A stretch of 63,597 bases of DNA from Phycisphaerales bacterium (GCA_013140575.1 JABFSN010000048.1:1-63597), one strand, 5' to 3'. Shown: positions 1-9,364, numbered from the stretch's first letter. Made by a program: numbers and translations. The notes: generated from the letters alone by a model not told the origin.

Positions 1-83
1 CTTGGCCGACGAACTCATCGCGTCCCTGGTCGAAATGCGGTCCAGCGAACCTCTACTCCGATCGTTCATTCATACAACCAAAC

Positions 84-833
84 TCAAACTGTAGACCGTT
101 CTATTATGAAGGCGAAGATCAATAGTACGGACCCCTGAGGGATCCCGTTCGTCTGACCGTGTCGCATATCCTGCATACAGTCATCAATCACGTTGCCGAT
201 GAGCGACTTGTCGTTGCGTTTAGTCTTCGCCACGTCGCGATCATGGATGGCCCAGGCGATGGAGTGCGTATAAATGGCTGCATAGCAGTCGGTGATGTCG
301 GCGAGCAAGAGGAACTGATAATCCAGAGCCAATTCAATGGAGCCTTGTTCGATGCCTTGCCACCATTGCGTTATCTGTGCCGCCTTGTCTCTTTGCTTTG
401 AAAGTGACCTAGCCGGGATGCTCAGGCACTTGATATTGTCAATTGCCGCAAATTCCGCGAGCCGTTTGCGAATCGTCTTCCAGTTCGCTGCGTTGGTAAT
501 CTGCGAGACAAGCGAGATGTACAGGGCGGGATGAACCAGCTGTAGCGGTCGCCATGCGTACCGGCCATCCTTGTTGTCCAGCATCGCATAGTTCACACCT
601 TCGTGCTTACGCGGGCTGCCCTGTTGTAGGTCCAACAGGCGTTGCCCTTCAAGGGTCTTTGCCACGCGTCGCAGCAGGGTGGCGAATTGAAAATACGTCG
701 GCAATTCGATGCGGCTGTAACTCTCCGGTTTGAGCAGGAATGCCCGTGCTTGCGTACTGGTCATGTCGAGGAGCGATTGCTGCTTGGGTCGCGCGGGTTT
801 CTTAGCCAACAGTGTCCTTATTTCGGCGGCCAT
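84..833 (-). pseudogene. Truncated reverse transcriptase of the defence-associated (non-intron) type
   Basis: The predicted protein has reverse transcriptase motifs: a polymerase aspartate in ADITDCYAAIYTHSIAWAIH and the template/primer block QTNGIPQGSVL. The N-terminal part (ARAFLLKPESYSRIELPTYFQF) is the kind seen in stand-alone RTs of the DRT/UG defence classes, not group II introns, since no intron or maturase region is visible. The protein stops about 13 residues after PQGSVL, before any YxDD catalytic box. None of the three minus-strand frames restores the RT in the 83 bases left at the window edge. The start used is an internal Met (MAAEIRTLL); in-frame sequence upstream runs into a palindromic repeat and looks non-coding. 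A partner gene may lie outside the window. The RT assignment is firm; the defence subclass is uncertain. Confidence 0.7.
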
Positions 834-863
834 CCGTTCTCCACCCTCGCCCGGCGGCGGGTG

Positions 864-895
864 GCATGCTCTCGCGGTACTCAGCGTGAGCATGC
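864..895. repeat. Palindromic repeat, GCATGCTC type, copy 1
   Basis: GCATGCTC and GAGCATGC flank a short spacer and form an 8-bp inverted repeat. A near-identical copy, including the leading GGTG and the spacer TCGCGGTACTC, lies at 1575-1606. The copies flank the DUF1801 gene, like dispersed REP-type elements. Confidence 0.75.
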
Positions 896-957
896 TTTCC
901 ATCCGGCGACGCTCGACCGGCGCCAATGCTCCGGCCGTACGACCAGGCCCGCTCGAT

Positions 958-1470
958 CTACTTCAACCGCTCCAGTTTGCCCTTGCGTTTCACGATGTTC
1001 TTGTAGTCCCATTGGATTTCGATCGACTTGGCCAGCCACCGCTTGAGGTTCTTCGCGGAGATTTGATCTTCGGCCGTGAACCGGGCTTCGGCCGCCTTGA
1101 AGCTGCCCTCGGGCGCGAGGCCGGGCTCGTCGAACGATTGGCCGCTCCAGAACAGCAGGCGGATGCAGTCCTTGAGTTTGCTGTAGCCGACGATGGGGTT
1201 GCCGTCCAGGAACCATACCGGGTGCCGGTGCCAGACCTTGCTCTCAACGCCCGCCTCGCCTCTTCCGGTCAGGTGTCGATTGATGGCACTGGCGAGTGCA
1301 TCGCAGATGCGACTGTCGTCGGCCGATTGAGCCGCGTTGTACGCGAGGATGTCCGCGTGGGTCGGCGTGCGCGATCGTTGCATCGAGGTGCCGCGGCGCG
1401 ATGGCGGTGCGGTTTTTTTCGCAATGCTCGTCGCCCCGACTTTCGCGGACTTCTTCGCGCCCTTGGCCAT
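958..1470 (-). CDS. DUF1801 (YdhG-like) domain protein
   Basis: A 170-residue protein. Residues from about 60 onward (VWHRHPVWFLDGNPIVGYSKLKDCIRLLFWSG, written here in two parts: VWHRHPVWFLDGNPIVGY and SKLKDCIRLLFWSG) match the DUF1801/YdhG fold, in which a conserved pattern of a short basic stretch, a hydrophobic strand and a LxFWSG segment is typical. The N-terminus is Lys/Ala-rich and probably disordered. The start at 1470 is preceded by AGGAGAGG at good ribosome-binding distance, whereas the in-frame extension upstream runs through repeat DNA. Members of this family have no firmly established biochemical role; some are linked to iron-related or stress functions. The gene stands alone between two copies of a palindromic repeat. 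Confidence 0.75.
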   Translation of the reverse strand: MAKGAKKSAKVGATSIAKKTAPPSRRGTSMQRSRTPTHADILAYNAAQSADDSRICDALASAINRHLTGRGEAGVESKVWHRHPVWFLDGNPIVGYSKLKDCIRLLFWSGQSFDEPGLAPEGSFKAAEARFTAEDQISAKNLKRWLAKSIEIQWDYKNIVKRKGKLERLK

Positions 1471-1574
1471 GCGTCCTCTCCTGCAAGCGCCATCATAGAA
1501 CTGTGGAGCGCGTCGCTCCGACGGATGCGGCGTAATATCTCGCGGGCTCGGGGGAATGTCCAGCCAGGCGGGTG

Positions 1575-1606
1575 GCATGCTCTCGCGGTACTCCGCGTGA
1601 GCATGC
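1575..1606. repeat. Palindromic repeat, GCATGCTC type, copy 2
   Basis: Second copy of the inverted repeat at 864-895, differing by about one base in the loop. It lies between the DUF1801 gene and the GNAT gene. Confidence 0.75.
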
Positions 1607-1654
1607 GATCGGTCGCGGTGTGCCGCCACGGGCAAATCGGAGTGGCGCCACGCG

Positions 1655-2176
1655 TCACTCCAGCACAAACTCCGCGATCTCCCTGGCCACGAACCGCTCG
1701 GTTTCCTCTCCCATGCGATAGCCCACGCACCAAAAGCCGCACTTCTCCAGGATGCGATGCGACGGGGCGTTGGTGCGGGCCGCGGTCGCGTGCAGCGGGC
1801 GGCGGCGTTCCTCGCTGAGGAACATCAGCAGAGCGCGCGATGCGATGCCCCTGCCCCAGTGGGCCCGCGCGATCCAGTACCCGACGGCGTCGTGTCCGTC
1901 GGCCGGAAAGCGCGAGATGCTGCCCACGACCTTGAACCCGCCCCCACGCTCGTCGTCAATTTCGATCACTCGCGCGTTGACGCCCGGATCGGCGAGGTTG
2001 CGTTCCCACGCCGCGAAGAACGCCTCACGGGTGCGCGGCTTGGTCCCGGCCATGTGGTTGGATTCAGGGTCGGTCTGGATTTCGAACAGGGCAGGCAATT
2101 CGTCCGGCCCCACGGGGCGGAGGCGGATCGCGTCGGCACGGTCTTCGCGGCGGGTGGGGGGGTCGGTGGGGTGCAT
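1655..2176 (-). CDS. GNAT-family N-acetyltransferase (RimJ/RimL type)
   Basis: A 173-residue protein with a GNAT fold. It starts with a beta-strand IRLRPVGPDELPALFEI, has the central strand VGSISRF, and carries the acetyl-CoA-binding turn in HWGRGIASRALLMFL, a variant of the Q/RxxGxG/A motif A. The C-terminal NAPSHRILEKCGF is the typical motif B stretch. This pattern fits the RimJ/RimL-like group that acetylates N-terminal or small-molecule amines, but the substrate cannot be read from the sequence. The start at 2176 (MHPTDPP) gives a normal family length; a longer reading frame upstream adds low-complexity sequence. The gene is monocistronic on the minus strand. Confidence 0.85.
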   Translation of the reverse strand: MHPTDPPTRREDRADAIRLRPVGPDELPALFEIQTDPESNHMAGTKPRTREAFFAAWERNLADPGVNARVIEIDDERGGGFKVVGSISRFPADGHDAVGYWIARAHWGRGIASRALLMFLSEERRRPLHATAARTNAPSHRILEKCGFWCVGYRMGEETERFVAREIAEFVLE

Positions 2177-2355
2177 CGGGCATCCTAGTGGTCGGAGCAC
2201 GTTCGCCGGACGATCGCGAGGTTGACCCTCTCGACGTACGCCATCGGAGTCGAAGCGCGGGTTTTCGCGTCCGTTCGCAAGATTTGGCAAGACCTCCACG
2301 CGGCCGCCTGTATACTACGCGTGTCCGTGCTGTCAACGGTTAACAGCCTATCCCA

Positions 2356-2402
2356 GAGACCCCCTCACCCTGCCCTCTCCCCCGAGTACGGGGGAGAGGG
2401 GA
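2356..2402. repeat. Palindromic repeat CCCTCTCCCCCG...CGGGGGAGAGGG
   Basis: A long inverted repeat, with CCCTCTCCCCCG and CGGGGGAGAGGG around AGTA, lies in the 288-bp gap between the GNAT and VOC genes. Such elements are common intergenic repeats in environmental bacteria. It could also act as a bidirectional transcription barrier, but no clean U-tract follows. No gene is seen in the rest of this gap. Confidence 0.6.
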
Positions 2403-2464
2403 AAGAGGGGACGACGATTTTGGGATAGGCAGTAAGCACAATGCAGTAGAACCTGGAGAAACCC

Positions 2465-2953
2465 ATGACACGAAGCGTCCCATGCGTAACACTATGTTTT
2501 CTCGGCGGAGCTGCGTCAATGTATGCCGCGAAGGCCGGCGACAATCAAGAAAAAGGAGATGCACAATTGAGGCTCGGTAATTTTTCGGTCAGCCTGACCG
2601 TCAAGGACATCGCCGCATCCCGCGCGTTCTACGAGAAGCTCGGATTCCGGAAGTGCGGCGGGGACGAGGCCAAGAACTGGTTGGTCCTCCAGAACGAGAC
2701 CGCCACCATCGGCCTCTTCCAGGGGATGTTCGACAAGAACTCGTTGACCTTCAACCCGGGGTGGGACCGGACCAAGACCACCTTGCCCGACTTCGACGAC
2801 GTGCGAGAGATCCAGCGCCGACTCAAGGCCCACGGCCTGCCCCTCGCAACCGAGGCCGACGAATCAACCTCCGGGCCCGCGTCGCTGACGCTCTTCGATC
2901 CCGATGGGAATCCGATCCTGATCGATCAGCACGTCCCCAGCCCGCGGAAGTGA
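2465..2953 (+). CDS. VOC-family (glyoxalase/bleomycin-resistance-like) protein
   Basis: A 162-residue protein with one VOC module. The first strand and helix are FSVSLTVKDIAASRAFYEKLGF; the conserved C-terminal block is LTLFDPDGNPILIDQH, where the metal-ligand Glu of glyoxalase I would normally sit near the end. The first 30 residues contain a hydrophobic stretch (VPCVTLCFLGGAASMYAAKAG) that could be a weak signal peptide; a start at a later Met is also possible. The family includes metal-dependent lyases, isomerases and dioxygenases as well as drug-binding proteins, so function is open. It stands alone on the plus strand. Confidence 0.85.
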   Translation: MTRSVPCVTLCFLGGAASMYAAKAGDNQEKGDAQLRLGNFSVSLTVKDIAASRAFYEKLGFRKCGGDEAKNWLVLQNETATIGLFQGMFDKNSLTFNPGWDRTKTTLPDFDDVREIQRRLKAHGLPLATEADESTSGPASLTLFDPDGNPILIDQHVPSPRK

Positions 2954-3269
2954 CGATCAGCATCGCCGCCCCACCGACCTCGCCCGGCCGACCCGCTGTG
3001 GTTTAGGGTTGCGCGGTCGTCCCACGGAGCCCGGCACTTCACTTCCGCAAGGCGACACGCTCGACGAAGCTCCACTCGCCGGTTGGGTGAAGCAAGCCGG
3101 CCGATGGCCCGGCGGAGCTGGGGAATTTATTGCCTGACGACCGTGATGACATTATGCGCATGAGGACGACACGGACGTTCGACGGTTGGGAGGATGGCTG
3201 TGCGGAGCGCAGGAAACCCGGCCGGTCGGAATCGGAACCACGTCGCATGCCCGTGAACGGGCGAGTTTC
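2954..3269. other. Gap without a recognised gene
   Basis: About 316 bp between convergent VOC and methyltransferase genes. I see no convincing reading frame with family features, no tRNA and no clear terminator hairpin with a U-tract. Confidence 0.5.
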
Positions 3270-4070
3270 TCAACCGCATTCGAGCAGATAATCGAGGAAG
3301 AACAGGCGTTCGTCGAGGCCTTCGACGGGGTGGGCGACGTCGGAATAGTCCTCGACCGCGATTCGCCGGGCGGCGGCGTTGAGGGCGGCGCGGAGCTGGT
3401 CGCGGCTGAAGAGTGTCAATTTGTGGCACTCGCTGCCGGTCGGTCCGTCGACGAACTGCCAGGCCGGGGTATGGGGCGCGTATTTGACGACCGGGGTGCG
3501 CAACAGGGCGACGTAGCGCCGGGCGACGCGGACGACTTCGCGCAACGCGCGGGGCCAGTCGGCGACGTAGGAGAGCACGCCGGAACACAACACGACGTCG
3601 AACGCGGCGTCGTTGAAGGGCAGTGATTCGGCGGCGCCGACGTGAAACACCAGGCCGGGGTGGGCCTGGCGGCAGAGGGTCGCCAAATCTCCGGTCAATT
3701 CGAGACCTTCGTATTGCCAGTGACACAGCGGGGGAGCGGCGTCGGCCAACACGCCCGCCCATCGTGCCGCGCCGCAGCCCACGTCCAACAGGTTGGCGCG
3801 GGGCAGCGGGATGCGCCGCAGCAGCGTCAATCCGTCGCGGGTGATGCGATCCTGAAAAAGGGAGTCGCCCTCGGGGGATTGGCGTTCGCGGCGGTAACGA
3901 TCGACGACGGCCGATGCAGCCCAATCGCTTTCGGCCGGGATCGCCGCCGGATCGGTCCGGTGGCCACACGGATGGGGCGGAATGGTGGTGATCCAATTGC
4001 GGACGGCCGACGGTTCGTCGGACCGGATGGAAACGCCGGACGGCCGGGTTGCGGCGGGTGCGAGTGACAA
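3270..4070 (-). CDS. Class I SAM-dependent methyltransferase
   Basis: A protein of about 266 residues with a Methyltransf_11-like core. Motif I is NLLDVGCGAARWAG, the acidic end of strand 2 is GLELTGD, motif II/III covers GAAESLPFNDAAFDVVLCSGVL, and the post-motif loop LREVVRVARRYVALLRTP follows. This architecture fits small-molecule or lipid/quinone methyltransferases; the acceptor is not evident. The C-terminal half (DYSDVAHPVEGLDERLFFLDYLLE) is unassigned. The start used is a TTG at 4070; a shorter start near the first conserved block is possible because the first 60 residues lack family features. No operon partner. Confidence 0.8.
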   Translation of the reverse strand: MSLAPAATRPSGVSIRSDEPSAVRNWITTIPPHPCGHRTDPAAIPAESDWAASAVVDRYRRERQSPEGDSLFQDRITRDGLTLLRRIPLPRANLLDVGCGAARWAGVLADAAPPLCHWQYEGLELTGDLATLCRQAHPGLVFHVGAAESLPFNDAAFDVVLCSGVLSYVADWPRALREVVRVARRYVALLRTPVVKYAPHTPAWQFVDGPTGSECHKLTLFSRDQLRAALNAAARRIAVEDYSDVAHPVEGLDERLFFLDYLLECG

Positions 4071-4289
4071 ACGGTCGTTCCTTTCGACGAATCGTCACGA
4101 GTGGAACCGTGGATTATCGGTCAATCGGGAGACGACGGCTCATCGAAAGCGGTGGTCGGCCGCGGGCGGACGCGGGAAGAAGCTGAACATGCCGGGATGC
4201 GCGGTTGGCGGGTCGAACAGGGGCCGTCGTTCGGCCCCGAGTGGATTCTCATTGCATGTTCTCGTCCCGGAACGCTCCATTGCTGCCGT

Positions 4290-5534
4290 TTACGGGCGCA
4301 CGGAAGTGACGACGCCGCCCGAGCTGCAAGAAAGCGTGGTGGGAGTGGCCGGCGCGGGGAGCGTGTCGAGTTGCCAGCCGGGGCCGCGGATGATGGCACA
4401 GCGCCAGAATGTGTAATTGGTGGCAATGCCGTCAATCGGCGGGTAGCGGCCGATGTCGGGGGTCGGCGCCGTGTGTCCCCTCATGCGAATGGTTGCGGAG
4501 TGGCCGTCGGAGAACGCGGACTGGAAATGCGCGCTGCGACCGTGCCAGCCGTGGACGGGGCTTTCGACGCCGGCGCCCAAGACACCTGAGAGGCTCGTGC
4601 AACCCGTTACCCCGTAGTTGAGGCGCCAAGCGAATAAGCCGGCGTTTTCCATGAATTGGATCGCATTGGCGGGATTGGGAATGCGCGACAGCGGCTTGAG
4701 AAACGGCGAATTGCTGTGCAGGCGACAGGCGCCGCCGGGACGTCCGACCCACATGGCGTTGGCCGCATAGCTGTTGCCGTAGTGATCGAAGGACGAAAGC
4801 CGCGAGTTTTTCCATGCAGCGAGATGGTGTCCGGAGTATCCGGTGTCGGAAGGGCAGCGGAAAACGTCCAAGTTTAGACTGTAATCACGTTTCCAGTTAA
4901 TCTGGTTTGAGCCGTCATGGTCCTGGAAATCGGGGAAGGCACGCCCGTATATGATCGAATTCAACGCCCGGGTCGACGGGCCTCGCCCCGCCCCTGTGCC
5001 CCACTTGGAGTACTCGGGGTCATTGCCGGATTGCGGTTCGCCCTGACCTGATTTGCCGCCCCACTCAAACATCCCCAAAGCTCCGAAGTCCAATCCGAAT
5101 CGGCGGTGAACGGGGACGGCGAATTCGTTGGGATCGGTCGCGGCGTGAATGAACGAAGCCTGGCCGATTCGGGAGAGGTTGTTGAGGCAGCGGAGGGACT
5201 TGCTTTCGCGGCGGGCTTCGCCGGCGGCCGGTGCGAGCAATAGCAGAAGGACACCGACGCAGGCGCAGGTCATGACCAGTTCGATGAGCGTGAATGCGCG
5301 GCGCGGGTGATGGGAAGCGGACGGTGCGCGCCGGATTCGCGGGAAAGGATTCCCGCGAAGATGGGTGCGAGAAGGGATTCTCGCACCAGCGGTTCTCGCA
5401 CAAGCGGAAGACCGCTCCCTTACGGTCGCGGCTTTGAGAGTAGAAGACCGCTTCCTTACGGTCGCGGCTCGGTAGGACGCGTCCGTAGACGTTCCGGCGA
5501 GTGCGATGACGACGGGAGACGATTGAGAGGTCAT
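4290..5534 (-). CDS. Prepilin-type (DUF1559-like) secreted protein
   Basis: The protein contains a type IV prepilin cleavage and methylation signal, RRAFTLIELVMT, followed by a hydrophobic helix CVGVLLLLLAPAAGEARR, then LRCLNNLSRIGQA. That order is typical of the large planctomycete DUF1559/H-X9-DG pilin-like family, and an SDGHSATIRM motif near the C-terminus is the usual DGH element. The start overlaps the stop of the upstream dockerin gene (ATGA), indicating coupled translation. With that start the leader before the cleavage site is about 80 residues, much longer than usual, and is encoded by inserted palindromic repeats. No internal ATG, GTG or TTG in frame could shorten it. Probable role: a pseudopilin or surface component exported with its neighbour. 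Confidence 0.75.
   Translation of the reverse strand: MTSQSSPVVIALAGTSTDASYRAATVRKRSSTLKAATVRERSSACARTAGARIPSRTHLRGNPFPRIRRAPSASHHPRRAFTLIELVMTCACVGVLLLLLAPAAGEARRESKSLRCLNNLSRIGQASFIHAATDPNEFAVPVHRRFGLDFGALGMFEWGGKSGQGEPQSGNDPEYSKWGTGAGRGPSTRALNSIIYGRAFPDFQDHDGSNQINWKRDYSLNLDVFRCPSDTGYSGHHLAAWKNSRLSSFDHYGNSYAANAMWVGRPGGACRLHSNSPFLKPLSRIPNPANAIQFMENAGLFAWRLNYGVTGCTSLSGVLGAGVESPVHGWHGRSAHFQSAFSDGHSATIRMRGHTAPTPDIGRYPPIDGIATNYTFWRCAIIRGPGWQLDTLPAPATPTTLSCSSGGVVTSVRP
5297..5480. repeat. Composite palindromic repeats inside the pilin leader coding region
   Basis: Contains back-to-back elements: GCGGGAA...TTCCCGC, GCGAGAA...TTCTCGC, and two copies of a unit whose core on the plus strand is GACCGCT(C/T)CCTTACGGTCGCGGCT. 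A related GCGAGAACGGATTCTCGC element lies at about 9119-9136. The elements fall between the start codon and the prepilin cleavage motif. Confidence 0.7.
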
Positions 5535-8500
5535 GGTCGGCGGGCCTCCGTGAGTGCGGTCCAGGTGAGCAGGTCGGCCGCGTCGATGTCGGCGTCGGTG
5601 TCGAAATCGAGGGTCGCGCAATCGGAATTGGAAGTGGGTCCGACCGAAGTGCCGTAGCAGGTCTGGAGGCGGGCCCAGTCGAGGAGGTCGAACGGGGCGG
5701 CGGGATCATCGGTCGGGACATCGAGGGACGGATGGCCGGCGAGGTGGGCGATGGACAAATCAACGGGAGCAATGCCTATTTCCGCGCCGGCGACGTCGTA
5801 GCGGTGTAAGTCGTTTTCGTTCCAGTCCGCAGCGACCAGTTCGTTGTTGCCGGTGCCGGTCAGCGCGGTGGCGCGAACGCCGACGCGAGGCAGGTCGGCG
5901 GGGCAGCATTCACCCCTACGGCCGTTCCGCAGACGGAATTGCGCGTCCCGGAGGCAGTTGAAGATCGTGGTGTCGGCGGCGTTGATCAGTTCATCGCAGT
6001 TCAGGTCCGCGGGGCGGCACCCGAACGGCACACCCACGCCGGCGACGGTCTGATTACAGTCAGCCAAAATTGCCGCGTCGGCGTCGTCGATGTCGCCGTC
6101 GCGGTCGAGATCGGCGTCGCAGAGGCAGGCGGTATTCAACGCCATGTCGCCGACGACGCTACCGGTCGCGGCGTCGAAGACGTGCAGCGTGCCGGCGTCG
6201 GTCGCGTCGGGTGCGATCAGCCGGTTGGGCATGACGGTAGCGGCGACCGGTCCATGCAACGCGACCAGGCCGCGAGCGCCGAAATCGAGCCTCGCGACCG
6301 GTCCGGTCAGCGACGTCGGCAGCACGTAGACGGCGCGGCGCAACAAGTCGGAGATGTACAAGCGCTTCCCGACGGCCACGGCGGCGCCGTACGCGCCGGA
6401 GCCGAACCATGTGCGAACGCGTTCCAGCACCTTGCCGGTCTCGGCGCTCACGCGAAGCAGCAATGGATACCGCCCATCGCCATCCAGAACGAACAGATCG
6501 TCGCCGTCGAACGCCAGGCCGCGGCTGCCGAAAACGCGGGCCTCGGGAACGGGCAGCGTGGCGATCACCTCGCCGGAGTCGGCGTCAAGCTCGTGGATTT
6601 CATTGCCGGCCGGGTCAAACGCCGCCGCGAAGACGCGATCCTGGGCTGCTGTTGTGTCCCCGGCGTCATCGGCCAATTCGGGCGGCACCCTGCGCGTCTG
6701 TAGCAAGCAGACGTGCAGTTCGTATTTTATCCGGTCAAATGGCTCGAACACGGTGCCGGCGCCGGAACAGGCGGTCATGGGGTCGTAGGCCGTGTTCTGC
6801 GGGTCGGAGATTCCAAGGTGGTAGATGCCGGGTTGGTCGAGGATCACCCGCAGGACGGAATCACTGAGCGGTTTCACGATCGCGGTGACCGAGGTGACGT
6901 TGGCGACGGCCAGTTGGACTCCGGCGGCGTCGAACAGGCGGACCAGTTTCCCTTCGAAGCTGCCGCAGAGCGTGGAATTGAGCCGTACGTCGAGCGATGC
7001 CGGGGCGGAGTCGACCCGTATGGCGATCAAGTCGACGTCGCTGCCGGCCGACGGGCACGAACCGTCGCCGATGCGACCTTCGACGCACGCGTATTCGCCT
7101 TCATCGACCAGCACAACCGGGGCGTCAGCAGTGGAATCGTCGGGTTCGAGTCCGCAACGCGGCAGTGGATGTTCGGTGACGGCCATTTCGAGGCGGTAAT
7201 CGCCGGTAGACCCGGACCCGCCGTCGGCTTGCGAAAGAACCATGGGCGCGGGGTACTGGCCCGCGGGTGAAGCGGGAACGAAGGGGTCGGCCGGGGGGGC
7301 AGTTCCGGCACCGGTAACGGCGAGATAGTAGGTTTCGGGTGCGGCGGCGGGGGGCGTCAGCGCGTCCGTGCAGGTTCGTTGGAACGTGCCGGCGACATCG
7401 CCGCGCTCATCGGGTTCGAATGATTGCAATCGGCGGCCGAGGCTGTCGTAAAGATGAACGACGGGCAGAAGTGCGTCGGTCGCGGCGTCGGGGACGACAT
7501 GGAAATCGAGTAGTTGGTCGAGTCCGAGGTCGAAGACAAAGAAATCGATGTCGCCGCGGGCGGCGGCGAGCAGACCGTCGCCGACGAAGGCGTGGAATCG
7601 GGCGTGGCCGGGGCCGACGACTCCGCTCGGCGCGGCCTGGAAGACGGAGTCGTTGGGTTCGTACGGGCCGGCGGCGCGGGGCATGGGTTCGACGTCTATG
7701 GACAGGTCGTAATACCCGCTGTAGCCGGTGGTAAGGTAGTAGTTGTGAGGCGGCGAAGAAGGCAAGCCGGCGGGGCTGCAGGGCGAGCCCAACGCCCAGT
7801 CGATGCCCCTGACCCCCACCCCTGCGAAACCGGGCTGGAAGACGGCCAGGCGGATGGACAAGGTTCGTTCATCAGTTCGCAATTCGTTCGTGAGGTGGAA
7901 CCGGCCGCCGCCCGGGCCGACATCGACGAAGACGTCAGGATCGAGCGCGGGCAGGACGGTCGGCGCCGCTTCGACGGTAATGATGCTGGGCCGGGTGAGG
8001 CGGATGAAGTAACCGTCGATGTCCAACAGGGGATCGGGACCATCGCCCAGCAATTGGTTGCGGGCGTGAAACGGGTAGGCGTGGGGGTTGACGGGCAGGT
8101 TGGGGTCGGGGTCGGTGGTGCCTTCGATGCGCGGCGCGGGGGCAAGGTCGATTTCCAGTTCGTAGGGCTGTCCGGTGGCCGCCGCGACGAGGCCGCTGGA
8201 ACCGAAAGGCTCAATATTGGGATCGATGACAATCGAGCCCGAAACCCCTACGTAATATGTCCCGGGTCGAAAAAAGTAGGTGTAAAGCACAGCGTCGGGA
8301 TGGGTGGCGTCGGAGTCGCGGGCGGCCGCGATGTGCATGGCGTACGCGGGGAGATTGGGGCAGCGGGTGAACGCGCGAACCCGTCCATCGAGGTCGGGGT
8401 GCAACGAAGTGAAGCGCGCGGTCAGGAGAATGGGGAACCGAGCGGCATCGGTCAGGACAATCGAAAACAAGTCCGGGTCGCGTCCGCGATCGCGAATCGA

Positions 8501-8782
8501 GGTGCTTCCCGATTCCCGCCAATCGTTGATCAAGCCCGAAATCATGACCGTGCCGTCATTCAGCAGGCCGGTCGCCTGGGCGGAATTGACGACGTTGTTG
8601 GGCTCGACGTCAACGATGGGTGGGGACGCGGGCGAGTGGCGGGGGACGATCAGAATCAGGCAGGTGAGAACGAAGGCGAACGAGCACGTTCGGCCGGCGG
8701 GGCGGTGGTTCTGAACCGGGCGCCGCTCACCCAGCGAAACGCAACCGGTGACCGAGTCGTTGGTGGGATGGACGTCCTGCAC
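5531..8782 (-). CDS. Large secreted protein with pre-peptidase-like domains, propeller segment and dockerin-like repeats
   Basis: A 1083-residue exported protein. An N-terminal hydrophobic segment (CSFAFVLTCLILIVPRHSPA) serves as a signal sequence. It is followed by three repeats of the form VEPNNVVNSAQ, YEPNDSVFQAAPSG and LEPDDSTADAPV, each starting a beta-sandwich like bacterial pre-peptidase C-terminal domains. Residues about 690-880 resemble a beta-propeller (GLAFDGDDLFVLDGDGRYPLLLRV). Two calcium-binding dockerin-like elements follow: DADLDRDGDIDDADAAIL with DLNCDELINAADTTIF, and FDTDADIDAADLLTWTAL at the end. The protein is probably surface-bound or secreted; no catalytic motif is visible. 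It is the first gene of a two-gene operon with the pilin-like gene, overlapping by 4 bp. Confidence 0.8.
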   Translation of the reverse strand: MQDVHPTNDSVTGCVSLGERRPVQNHRPAGRTCSFAFVLTCLILIVPRHSPASPPIVDVEPNNVVNSAQATGLLNDGTVMISGLINDWRESGSTSIRDRGRDPDLFSIVLTDAARFPILLTARFTSLHPDLDGRVRAFTRCPNLPAYAMHIAAARDSDATHPDAVLYTYFFRPGTYYVGVSGSIVIDPNIEPFGSSGLVAAATGQPYELEIDLAPAPRIEGTTDPDPNLPVNPHAYPFHARNQLLGDGPDPLLDIDGYFIRLTRPSIITVEAAPTVLPALDPDVFVDVGPGGGRFHLTNELRTDERTLSIRLAVFQPGFAGVGVRGIDWALGSPCSPAGLPSSPPHNYYLTTGYSGYYDLSIDVEPMPRAAGPYEPNDSVFQAAPSGVVGPGHARFHAFVGDGLLAAARGDIDFFVFDLGLDQLLDFHVVPDAATDALLPVVHLYDSLGRRLQSFEPDERGDVAGTFQRTCTDALTPPAAAPETYYLAVTGAGTAPPADPFVPASPAGQYPAPMVLSQADGGSGSTGDYRLEMAVTEHPLPRCGLEPDDSTADAPVVLVDEGEYACVEGRIGDGSCPSAGSDVDLIAIRVDSAPASLDVRLNSTLCGSFEGKLVRLFDAAGVQLAVANVTSVTAIVKPLSDSVLRVILDQPGIYHLGISDPQNTAYDPMTACSGAGTVFEPFDRIKYELHVCLLQTRRVPPELADDAGDTTAAQDRVFAAAFDPAGNEIHELDADSGEVIATLPVPEARVFGSRGLAFDGDDLFVLDGDGRYPLLLRVSAETGKVLERVRTWFGSGAYGAAVAVGKRLYISDLLRRAVYVLPTSLTGPVARLDFGARGLVALHGPVAATVMPNRLIAPDATDAGTLHVFDAATGSVVGDMALNTACLCDADLDRDGDIDDADAAILADCNQTVAGVGVPFGCRPADLNCDELINAADTTIFNCLRDAQFRLRNGRRGECCPADLPRVGVRATALTGTGNNELVAADWNENDLHRYDVAGAEIGIAPVDLSIAHLAGHPSLDVPTDDPAAPFDLLDWARLQTCYGTSVGPTSNSDCATLDFDTDADIDAADLLTWTALTEARRP

Positions 8783-9364
8783 CGATGGTCCTTTCGGAAA
8801 TCGGATGGAATGGAACTCGTCCTTTCCGCCAAAGTCTATCGCAATGGAAGGTCGCGATCAAGAGAATTGGGCAGCGCGCGACAGAATATTAAACAATTGA
8901 GAATCGACAGGATTTACAAGATTGACACGATTAGCAGAAGAAGGGCCTGTTCGGCCTGCGGAGCCTGTATCCGGGCAATCGTGTGATTCATGGGAATCCT
9001 GGCGATCCAGCGTGATAATGTCCGGATTGTTTATGAGCATTTGCGTAGCGCAGTGAAATCGGGGTGACGGATCGGAATCGACTTCCCCGCCGCCCAAGCG
9101 GTGGTCCATTCGGCCTGGGCGCGAGAACGGATTCTCGCACCAGGAGACACGATCGTGCTGATCGCCATTGGGGATGAAAATAGGCGCAGGATCGGGCCCC
9201 GTGACCAGCGCGTTCCGTCCGCCCTCCGGGCGGCGGTAATAGAGGGGTCGTCCTCCAGGGACTGAAGTCCCTGGCTAAAATCGTGCGCCCTCCGGGCGGA
9301 AAGTGCGTCACCAACGACTGTATTCTCAGAGCAGCGGCCACCGCTGAAGCGCACGGGTTACCGA
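8783..9364. other. Intergenic region with several palindromic repeats
   Basis: Between trpS and the dockerin gene. It holds a text-like repeat GACAGGATTTACAAGATTGACACG near 8908 (a relative occurs near 28690), a GCGAGAACGG...TTCTCGC hairpin near 9119, and a segment at 9215-9310 with two CCGCCCTCCGGGCGG-like palindromes around CAGGGACTGAAGTCCCTGG. No protein of recognisable family is seen on either strand. Confidence 0.6.

Noticed and set aside
7514-8986. 490-residue plus-strand frame opposite the dockerin protein
   Set aside because: Low-complexity Gly/Val/Arg antisense frame without motif.
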